Source of the DNA: Bacteroidales bacterium
GTDB lineage: Bacteria; Bacteroidota; Bacteroidia; Bacteroidales; WCHB1-69
Assembly: GCA_012519525.1 (NCBI GenBank)
Contig: JAAYQB010000005.1
Location: 1 to 5,613 of the forward strand
Direction: 5' to 3'
DNA length: 5,613 nt
The translations under genes were made by a program, and so were the position numbers. This document shows positions 1-5,613 of this stretch, in pieces; the stretch's first letter is position 1, and the number at the start of each line of letters is the position of its first letter. Below the pieces are notes generated by a model that ran no database searches, was not told the DNA's origin, and saw nothing but the letters and a program-made list of their open reading frames with translations.

Positions 1-11
1 AAAAATAGTAT

Positions 12-35
12 ATATTGCAAAATATTTTACAATAT
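12..35. promoter_or_regulatory. Imperfect 24-nt palindrome upstream of creD, possible operator
   Basis: The left half, ATATTGCAAAAT (12-23), and the right half, ATTTTACAATAT (24-35), are reverse complements at 11 of 12 positions. The only mismatch is C18 against A29. There is no spacer between the halves. The dyad ends 56 nt before the creD start codon. It is AT-rich and no T-tract follows, so it does not look like an intrinsic terminator for an upstream gene. A binding site for a dimeric regulator is the more natural reading, but I do not recognise it as the site of any known regulator, and AT-rich DNA produces such dyads by chance more easily than balanced DNA does. Confidence 0.35.
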
Positions 36-91
36 TAAAAGTTATTATTAAACAGACTAACGTTATTTTTTAATTTTAAAACAACTATCCC

Positions 92-1450
92 ATGGCAATA
101 GAAGATACAACAAAAAAACAAGAAAAAAAGAGTTTAAAAAGCAATATCTATTTCAAAATAGGCACAATTGTAACTATTGCATTGTTACTTCTCATTCCTG
201 CAGCAATGATTAAAGGTTTGATACACGAAAGAGAAGCAACACAACAACAAGCAATTAGTGAAGTGAGTTCTAAATGGGCAGAAGAGCAGACAATTTCCGG
301 ACCTTTTATTTCTATTCCCTATTACCGTTATGTAAAAGAAATTTCGCCAAAAGACTCAGCAGAAAAAATTGTGCAAATCAAAGATTACATACATATATTG
401 CCTTCGCAACTCAAAATTTCAGGAAGTATGAATCCTGAAAAACGACAAAGAGGGATTTATGAAATCGTCGTTTACAACTCAAAACTTGATATTTCCGGAA
501 CATTTAACAATCTTGATATTGAATCACTTGACATTAAGCCTGAAAATATTCTTTTTGACAAAGCAGAATTTGTGGTCGGTATTAACGACCTTAGAGGAAT
601 TGAAGAACAAGTGAAATTATCGTGGAATAACGATAAAATATCTTTTAATCCCGGTGTTTCGTCAAACGATATTGTAAGTTCCGGTATTAATGCATTAATC
701 AACATTAATCCAAATGACAGTTCAAGTTATAATTTCAATTTAAGTTTAGACCTTAAAGGAAGTCAACTTTTATACTTTACACCGGTTGGAAAAGTTACAG
801 ACATTGATTTGGTTTCCGATTGGGCAAATCCGAGTTTTAACGGTGCCTTTTTACCCGATAAAAGAGAAGTAACAGCCAAAGGGTTTACAGCCAATTGGAA
901 CATATTGCATTTAAATAGGAACTATCCTCAAATTTGGACAGGTAGCAGACATTCAATCAGCGAGTCTTCATTTGGTATTGACCTACTTCTTCTTGTTGAC
1001 AACTATCAAAAATCTTATCGTTCTATTCGTTATGCGATTTTATTTATCACATTTACATTTTTAGTTTTCTTCTTCATTGAAGTTTTCAACAAGGTTTTCA
1101 TTCACCCGATTCAATACATTCTTGTGGGTGTCTCATTAGTTGTTTTCTTTACGCTTTTGCTCTCAATTTCAGAACACTTAAATTTTAACTTTTCTTTCAT
1201 TATTTCCGCTGTGGCGACATTGTTACTAATTGCCGGTTATGTACGGGCAATTTTAAAATCGGGCAAACTTGCCTTGCTAATTTCGGGTATTTTGGCAGTT
1301 CTTTACGCATTTATATTTGTAATTATTCAGCTTCAAGACTATGCATTGTTAATTGGAAGCATTGGCGTATTTGTCATACTGGGACTTGTAATGTATTTCT
1401 CACGAAAAATTGATTGGTACAGCTTGAAATTAGGTGAAAAGCAAAAATAA
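92..1450 (+). CDS. creD: CreD-family inner-membrane protein (cell envelope integrity protein)
   Basis: This 452-residue protein matches the CreD family in length (E. coli CreD is about 450 aa) and architecture. A basic N-terminal tail (residues 1-22) precedes one membrane helix (about 23-44). A large, probably periplasmic beta-rich domain follows (about 50-305), then about five helices packed into 312-436. Recognisable family blocks are the post-helix stretch ending QTISGPFISIPY (66-77), NPSFNGAFLP (246-255), FGIDLLLLVDNYQKSYR (294-310) and HPIQYILVG (338-346) followed by LLLSISEH (355-362). The ATG is the only candidate start, because an in-frame TAA lies at 77-79. No Shine-Dalgarno is visible. 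In enterobacteria creD belongs to the CreBC two-component regulon, and its overexpression or loss affects envelope phenotypes such as colicin E2 and beta-lactam tolerance; its biochemical activity is not established. No creB or creC homologue is in the window, so regulation here is probably different. Confidence 0.93.
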   Translation: MAIEDTTKKQEKKSLKSNIYFKIGTIVTIALLLLIPAAMIKGLIHEREATQQQAISEVSSKWAEEQTISGPFISIPYYRYVKEISPKDSAEKIVQIKDYIHILPSQLKISGSMNPEKRQRGIYEIVVYNSKLDISGTFNNLDIESLDIKPENILFDKAEFVVGINDLRGIEEQVKLSWNNDKISFNPGVSSNDIVSSGINALININPNDSSSYNFNLSLDLKGSQLLYFTPVGKVTDIDLVSDWANPSFNGAFLPDKREVTAKGFTANWNILHLNRNYPQIWTGSRHSISESSFGIDLLLLVDNYQKSYRSIRYAILFITFTFLVFFFIEVFNKVFIHPIQYILVGVSLVVFFTLLLSISEHLNFNFSFIISAVATLLLIAGYVRAILKSGKLALLISGILAVLYAFIFVIIQLQDYALLIGSIGVFVILGLVMYFSRKIDWYSLKLGEKQK

Positions 1451-1478
1451 ATTATCTCTTTTTATCTTTTAAGTCTTT

Positions 1479-1509
1479 CTTGCAGAACTCAAAATTTTTA
1501 CTACTTTTG
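1479..1509 (+). promoter_or_regulatory. Bacteroidetes-type promoter for mtaB
   Basis: A -7 element TACTTTTG (1502-1509) matches TAnnTTTG exactly. CTTG at 1479-1482 lies 19 nt upstream and fits the -33 TTTG element at three of four bases. Transcription would begin a few bases after 1509, giving a leader of only about 25 nt before the TTG start at 1540. The -7 element sits inside a small dyad, CTAC-TTTT-GTAG (1501-1512). The element and spacing follow the consensus known for the major sigma factor of this phylum; the start site itself is inferred. Confidence 0.7.
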
Positions 1510-1539
1510 TAGCGGTTTTAAAATCAATACATACAAATT

Positions 1540-2835
1540 TTGAATAAGATAGCTATCAAGACTTTAGGTTGCAAATTAAACTTTAGCGAAAGTGCCGGTA
1601 TAGAAAGGTTATTGCTGGCAAAAGGCTATCGTATTGTATCTTTTGAAGAAGCTGCCGATATCTATATTATCAACACTTGTGCAGTTACTGCGGAAGCTGA
1701 AAAAAAATGCCTTTATTACGCTCGTTCCGTCAAAAAGAAATATCCTCAATCTAAAATTGCTTTTATAGGATGTTTTTCTTCTCTTCGTTCCCAAACCTTA
1801 ATGGATGGTAAAAAAGCCGATATTGTATTGGGTAGCAACAATAAAAACTTAGTTGTAGAAAAAATAGATGCCTTATTTCAGGCTACACAGCCCAGTGTTC
1901 CTTTATCGGAAAAAGAAGATAAAACATCTTTTTTTTCGGCTTATTCGCTGCATGAACGCACGCGTTCGTTTTTGAAAATACAAGACGGTTGCGATTATTT
2001 TTGCACTTATTGTACTATCCCCTACGCACGTGGTAATAGCCGCAGCGATACGGTTCAAAATGTGATAAAAAATGTAAAAGACATTGTTGCTCACAACATA
2101 AAAGAAATTGTACTTACAGGTGTCAACATCGGCGATTTTAAAACCCAAAAAGGAGAAAACTTCTTTTCTCTTTTGCAGCAAATAATAGCAATAGAAGGTT
2201 TGGAACGCCTTCGCATATCTTCTATTGAACCCAATTTGTTAACCCGTGAAATACTTCAACTAAGTGCTGAAAGTGAAATAATACTTCCTCATTTTCATAT
2301 TCCTTTACAGTCGGGTAGCAATACGACTTTAAAAAAGATGAAACGCCGCTATAATAAAGAAACTTTCGGAGAAAAAATAATGGAAATCAAACAACTAATG
2401 CCGGATGCTTGCATTGCTGTTGATGTCATTGCAGGTTTTCCGAGCGAAAGCGAAGAAGATTTTATGGAATCCTATCTTTTTATTAAAAATTTACCTATTA
2501 GCTACTTACATATTTTCCCCTATTCAAGACGAGCAGGAACACCGGCTTATCACCTGCCCGAGCAAATACCTACATCTATCAAAAATCAACGTACACAGCA
2601 ATTAATCGAATTATCGAATGAGAAAAAGCATCAATTTTACGCAGAAAATATTGGAAGTGTTCGTAGTATTTTATTGGAATCGGCGACATCTGACAATCGA
2701 ATCGTCGGTTTTACCGACAATTATATCAAAGTAGCCGTCGAAGGAAGCCGAGAACTTATTAATTCAATACAAACAGTTAGCTTAGTTGACTTTATTGACA
2801 AAGATACGTTAAAAGGCAAAATAATCGTAAAATAA
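1540..2835 (+). CDS. mtaB: tRNA t6A37 C2-methylthiotransferase, MtaB type (radical SAM)
   Basis: The 431-residue product is a methylthiotransferase that, in the MtaB group, converts t6A37 to ms2t6A37 in tRNAs reading ANN codons. The N-terminal UPF0004 domain has its three cluster cysteines at C11 (TLGCKLNFSES), C47 (NTCAVT) and C78 (IGCFSS). The radical SAM core has CX3CX2C at C151, C155 and C158 (DGCDYFCTYCTIPYARG), followed by HFHIPLQSGS (251-260), GFPSESEEDF (299-308) and HIFPYSRRAGTPA (324-336). A TRAM RNA-binding domain occupies about 370-431. TLGCKLN at the N-terminus favours MtaB over MiaB or RimO. The start must be TTG at 1540: an in-frame TAA lies at 1519-1521, no ATG or GTG lies between, and the next in-frame ATG (residue 88) would remove all three N-terminal cysteines. 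The motif after C78 is FSS rather than the usual YAQ. Confidence 0.92.
   Translation: MNKIAIKTLGCKLNFSESAGIERLLLAKGYRIVSFEEAADIYIINTCAVTAEAEKKCLYYARSVKKKYPQSKIAFIGCFSSLRSQTLMDGKKADIVLGSNNKNLVVEKIDALFQATQPSVPLSEKEDKTSFFSAYSLHERTRSFLKIQDGCDYFCTYCTIPYARGNSRSDTVQNVIKNVKDIVAHNIKEIVLTGVNIGDFKTQKGENFFSLLQQIIAIEGLERLRISSIEPNLLTREILQLSAESEIILPHFHIPLQSGSNTTLKKMKRRYNKETFGEKIMEIKQLMPDACIAVDVIAGFPSESEEDFMESYLFIKNLPISYLHIFPYSRRAGTPAYHLPEQIPTSIKNQRTQQLIELSNEKKHQFYAENIGSVRSILLESATSDNRIVGFTDNYIKVAVEGSRELINSIQTVSLVDFIDKDTLKGKIIVK
2701..2721 (+). repeat. Small inverted repeat inside mtaB
   Basis: GTCGGT (2704-2709) and ACCGAC (2713-2718) form a perfect 6-bp stem around a TTT loop. Two further A-T pairs lie beyond one mismatch (C2703 against A2719). 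It is inside the TRAM-domain coding region (residues I388-N394) and is more GC-rich than its surroundings. No T-run follows, so it is not a terminator. It is probably an incidental result of the codons used. Confidence 0.3.
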
Positions 2836-2848
2836 TTGTGGACTTTAA

Positions 2849-2879
2849 TTTCAAATGTTCAAAAAAAATCATACCTTTG
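2849..2879 (+). promoter_or_regulatory. Bacteroidetes-type promoter for ettA
   Basis: TACCTTTG (2872-2879) is an exact match to the -7 element TAnnTTTG. TTTC at 2849-2852 lies exactly 19 nt upstream, where TTTG is expected, so the -33 element is one base off consensus. Transcription would start shortly after 2879, giving a leader of about 60 nt to the ATG at 2945. That leader is almost entirely A/T with no Shine-Dalgarno. It lies in the 109-nt gap after mtaB, which contains no terminator that I can see, so mtaB read-through may add to ettA transcription. Confidence 0.65.
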
Positions 2880-2944
2880 CATAAAAAAGAGCTTTCTTTT
2901 AATTAATTGATAATTATTGTATATTTAAAAATTATATCTACAAA

Positions 2945-4621
2945 ATGAGTGAAGATAAAAAAATTATTTTTTCCATGGTAAATGTAAGTAAAACATTTAA
3001 TCCGGGAAAACAAGTATTGAAAAACATCTATTTATCTTTTTATTACGGAGCTAAAATAGGTGTCTTAGGTTTAAATGGTTCGGGAAAATCTTCTTTACTA
3101 AAAATCATAGCAGGCGAAGATAAGGCTTTCAATGGCGAAGTTGTTTTTTCGCCGGGTTATTCGGTTGGTTATCTTCCTCAAGAGCCTGTTTTAGACAATA
3201 CTAAAACAGTGAAAGAAGTTGTAATGGAAGGTCTTTCCGAAATAGTAGACATTTTAAAAGAGTACGAGGAAGTCAATAATAAATTTATGGAACCTATGAG
3301 CGATGATGAAATGAATCGCCTCATTGAACGTCAAGGAGAGCTTACAGAGCTTATTGAGCAGCATGATGGTTGGGAGTTAGACGCTAAGCTCGAACGTGCT
3401 ATGGATGCACTCAATTGCCCTGAATCGGATACTTCTGTAGCCGTTCTTTCGGGTGGCGAACGCCGAAGGGTAGCTTTGTGCCGTCTTTTGCTGCAAGAAC
3501 CCGATATATTATTATTAGACGAACCTACCAACCATTTAGATGCCGAATCGGTACAGTGGTTGGAAATGCACTTACAGCAATACAAAGGAACTGTAATAGC
3601 CGTTACTCACGACCGTTATTTTCTTGACAATGTGGCTGGTTGGATACTTGAACTTGACCGTGGAGAAGGTATTCCTTGGGAAGGCAACTATTCGTCATGG
3701 TTGGAACAAAAAGCCAACCGCTTGAAAATGGAGCAAAAACAAGAATCGAAACGCCAAAAAACCTTAGAACGCGAATTGGAATGGGTACGTATGTCGCCCA
3801 AAGCTCGTCAGGCTAAATCGAAAGCACGTTTAAACGCTTACGATAAATTGTTAAACGAAGATGTCAAAGAAAAAGAAGAACGTTTAGAAATATTTATCCC
3901 CAATGGACCTCGTTTAGGAACGCAAGTTATTGATGCTATTAACGTAAGCAAAGCATACGACAACAAATTACTCTATGAAAATCTCAACTTTTCACTTCCG
4001 CCCAATGCTATCGTAGGTGTTATCGGACCCAATGGAGTAGGAAAAACAACACTTTTCCGCCTCATTATGAACATTGAACAACCGGATAAAGGAGAATTTA
4101 AAATAGGCGAAACAGTTGTGTTAGCTTATGTTGACCAGCAACATATAGATATTGACCCTGAAAAAAGTGTGTGGGAGGTCATTTCGGGCGGAAACGAACA
4201 AATGCAATTAGGAGGAAGACTCATAAATTCAAGAGCTTATATCGCTCGCTTTAACTTTAGCGGAAACGACCAAGGTAAAAAAACGGGTGTACTTTCCGGA
4301 GGAGAACGCAACCGCTTACATTTAGCCATGGCTTTGAAATCGGAAGCAAATGTATTACTTTTAGATGAGCCTACTAACGATATTGATGTTAATACTTTAC
4401 GTGCTTTAGAAGAAGCATTGGATAATTTTGCAGGCTGTGCCGTTATCATTTCCCACGACCGTTGGTTCCTTGATAGAGTTTGTACACATATTTTAGCTTT
4501 TGAAGGTAATTCGGAAGTATACTTTTTTGAAGGTTCTTTTACCGAATACGAAGAAAATCGCAGAAAACGTTTAGGCAATATTACACCGCAACGGGTAAGA
4601 TATAAAAAATTAATGGCATGA
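2945..4621 (+). CDS. ettA: Energy-dependent translational throttle protein EttA (ABC-F ATPase)
   Basis: This 558-residue soluble ABC-F protein has two ATPase domains and no membrane segments. In E. coli EttA (555 aa) binds the ribosomal E site and, according to ATP/ADP level, restrains or permits formation of the first peptide bond. Domain 1 has Walker A GLNGSGKS (42-49), Q-loop Q79, signature LSGGE (168-172), Walker B with catalytic E193, and switch H222. The EttA arm insertion lies at about 95-140. The conserved block WILELDRGEGIPWEGNYSSW (233-252) leads into the helical linker (about 253-318) that carries the P-site tRNA interaction motif. Domain 2 has Walker A GPNGVGKT (361-368), signature LSGGE (450-454), catalytic E475 and switch H504. 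E193 and E475 correspond to E. coli E188 and E470 with a constant 5-residue offset. All catalytic residues are present. Its TGA stop overlaps the start of the transglycosylase gene by 4 nt. Confidence 0.97.
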   Translation: MSEDKKIIFSMVNVSKTFNPGKQVLKNIYLSFYYGAKIGVLGLNGSGKSSLLKIIAGEDKAFNGEVVFSPGYSVGYLPQEPVLDNTKTVKEVVMEGLSEIVDILKEYEEVNNKFMEPMSDDEMNRLIERQGELTELIEQHDGWELDAKLERAMDALNCPESDTSVAVLSGGERRRVALCRLLLQEPDILLLDEPTNHLDAESVQWLEMHLQQYKGTVIAVTHDRYFLDNVAGWILELDRGEGIPWEGNYSSWLEQKANRLKMEQKQESKRQKTLERELEWVRMSPKARQAKSKARLNAYDKLLNEDVKEKEERLEIFIPNGPRLGTQVIDAINVSKAYDNKLLYENLNFSLPPNAIVGVIGPNGVGKTTLFRLIMNIEQPDKGEFKIGETVVLAYVDQQHIDIDPEKSVWEVISGGNEQMQLGGRLINSRAYIARFNFSGNDQGKKTGVLSGGERNRLHLAMALKSEANVLLLDEPTNDIDVNTLRALEEALDNFAGCAVIISHDRWFLDRVCTHILAFEGNSEVYFFEGSFTEYEENRRKRLGNITPQRVRYKKLMA

Positions 4622-5610
4622 AAACAAAGCATTTATACATATTGATTGGCAGTATTGTATTTTCAATTATTATCGGATTATTATTGATAGCTCAAACCAT
4701 TGAAAAGAAAATAGAAGACAATGATTATCAACAAGCATTTACAACTTCTTATCTATTATTCTCTCCGCCTCTACCCGACAGTTTTTCTTTCGCCAACGAA
4801 CCCGTTCCTTTGGATAAATACGATGTGAGAGAAGCCTTAGACAGAGAGGTGTTGGTCAATGTTTATTGGCAATCCAATCTCTTACTCTATTTTAAACGTG
4901 CCGCTCGCTATTTCCCTATTATAGAGCCTATATTAATAGAAAACAATGTCCCTATCGATTTTAAATATCTTGCTGTGATAGAAAGCGGATTAGCCAATGT
5001 AGTTTCTCCTTCGAATGCGGTAGGATTTTGGCAGTTTCTTAAAGTTACAGGCGAAAGTTTCGGTTTAGAAATTAATAGTAATGTTGATGAACGCTATCAT
5101 TTAGAGAAAGCAAGCAAAGCAGCTTGCGATTATTTAAAAAACTCTTACTCTATTCACGGCTCTTGGACAGCCGCAGCAGCGGCTTATAATATGGGCGATG
5201 GAGGTTTTAAACGTATGACAACACAACAAAAAACCTTATCTTATTGGAACCTACTGTTAAATACCGAAACAGCACGCTATGTTTATCGCATATTAGCCGT
5301 TAAATTACTCTTCGAAAATCCGGAAAAATATGGAGTAACACTCAGATATAAAGACTTATACCAACCTATTCCCTATCATAAAATAAAAGTCGATACAAGC
5401 ATTGCTAATCTTACCGATTTTGCCATTGCACAAGGTATTGATTATAAAACTCTCAAAGATTTTAATCCGTGGCTAAGAAGCAATACGTTGCCGAATAAAA
5501 GTACAAAAGTGTATGAAATCATTATTCCTGAAATACCCTATTTAAGCTATCAAAAACAAATCGAAAACATTCGACAATTCGATTTGTATAAAGGAGAGAA
5601 AAAGAACTAA
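4618..5610 (+). CDS. Membrane-anchored lytic transglycosylase, SLT family (MltD-like)
   Basis: The 330-residue product should cleave the MurNAc-GlcNAc bond of peptidoglycan, forming 1,6-anhydro-MurNAc ends, in the periplasm. One N-terminal helix (about 7-26) preceded by lysines acts as a membrane anchor. There is no lipobox cysteine and no clear signal-peptidase site. The SLT domain spans about 95-235: the catalytic acid is E122 in AVIESGL (119-125), followed by GFWQF (136-140) and AYNMG (189-193), all typical of family 1 transglycosylases. Residues about 253-306 resemble the LysM-like tail of MltD proteins (FAIAQGIDYKTLKDFNPWL, 268-286), but the repeat is degenerate. The protein is shorter than E. 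coli MltD, which is a lipoprotein with LysM repeats. The start ATG overlaps the ettA stop (ATGA), so translation is probably coupled and no separate promoter is needed. I leave the symbol blank because orthology to mltD itself is uncertain. Confidence 0.9.
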   Translation: MKTKHLYILIGSIVFSIIIGLLLIAQTIEKKIEDNDYQQAFTTSYLLFSPPLPDSFSFANEPVPLDKYDVREALDREVLVNVYWQSNLLLYFKRAARYFPIIEPILIENNVPIDFKYLAVIESGLANVVSPSNAVGFWQFLKVTGESFGLEINSNVDERYHLEKASKAACDYLKNSYSIHGSWTAAAAAYNMGDGGFKRMTTQQKTLSYWNLLLNTETARYVYRILAVKLLFENPEKYGVTLRYKDLYQPIPYHKIKVDTSIANLTDFAIAQGIDYKTLKDFNPWLRSNTLPNKSTKVYEIIIPEIPYLSYQKQIENIRQFDLYKGEKKN

Positions 5611-5613
5611 TTA

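Noticed and set aside
71..78. TAATTTTA as a possible -7 promoter element for creD
   Set aside because: The final base differs from TAnnTTTG, there is no TTG-like -33 element at the right distance, and transcription would begin only a few bases before the ATG. The AT-rich leader gives many such near matches.
1451..1478. Possible terminator after creD (A-run followed by T-rich tract)
   Set aside because: Only weak A-T pairings can be drawn, with no GC-containing stem, so it does not qualify as an intrinsic terminator.
1903..2181. 92-codon open frame on the - strand within mtaB
   Set aside because: It covers the radical SAM cysteine region of mtaB in antisense. Its composition, rich in Phe, Ile and Lys, reflects the AT-rich complement and no promoter or domain supports it.
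2405..2605. 66-codon + strand open frame in another frame of mtaB
   Set aside because: It is entirely contained in the conserved part of mtaB, with no start signal and no recognisable protein features.
2880..2944. Possible riboswitch or leader RNA before ettA
   Set aside because: The leader is about 60 nt, nearly all A/T, with only an imperfect AAAGAGCTTTC-like dyad and the short palindrome TTAATTAA. No conserved aptamer sequence is recognisable.
4237..4632. 131-codon open frame on the - strand over the ettA 3' end
   Set aside because: It lies wholly opposite the conserved second ATPase domain of EttA and the transglycosylase start. Its translation shows no recognisable domain and is rich in Ser, Lys and Arg, as expected of an antisense shadow.

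Overview
The window looks like an AT-rich chromosomal segment from a member of the Bacteroidota (Bacteroidetes). Three things point there. The EttA protein closely resembles the Bacteroidetes version of the family as I remember it. Both credible promoters have the phylum's -7 element TAnnTTTG with a TTTG-like -33 element 19 nt upstream. None of the genes has a convincing Shine-Dalgarno sequence, and the leaders are A/T-rich. I cannot name a genus.

All four genes are intact and on the + strand; coding density is high. A 91-nt leader (1-91) contains a 24-nt near-perfect palindrome at 12-35 and precedes a CreD-family inner-membrane protein (92-1450). An 89-nt gap carries a good promoter for a TTG-started MtaB-type tRNA methylthiotransferase (1540-2835). 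A 109-nt gap carries a second promoter for the ABC-F translation factor EttA (2945-4621). The stop codon of ettA overlaps the start of a membrane-anchored SLT-family lytic transglycosylase (4618-5610) as ATGA. The window ends three bases after that gene's stop. No gap exceeds 300 nt. I saw no tRNA, rRNA, insertion sequence, CRISPR array or convincing intrinsic terminator.

Functionally, two genes concern the cell envelope (creD and the transglycosylase) and two concern translation (mtaB modifies A37 of ANN-decoding tRNAs; EttA gates the first elongation cycle by ATP/ADP state). The promoters suggest three transcription units: creD; mtaB; and ettA plus the transglycosylase. With no terminator seen, read-through from mtaB into ettA is possible. 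I found no evidence of a new multi-gene system. The points most worth a second look are the creD-upstream palindrome, the coupling of ettA to a cell-wall enzyme, and the altered third-cysteine motif in MtaB.
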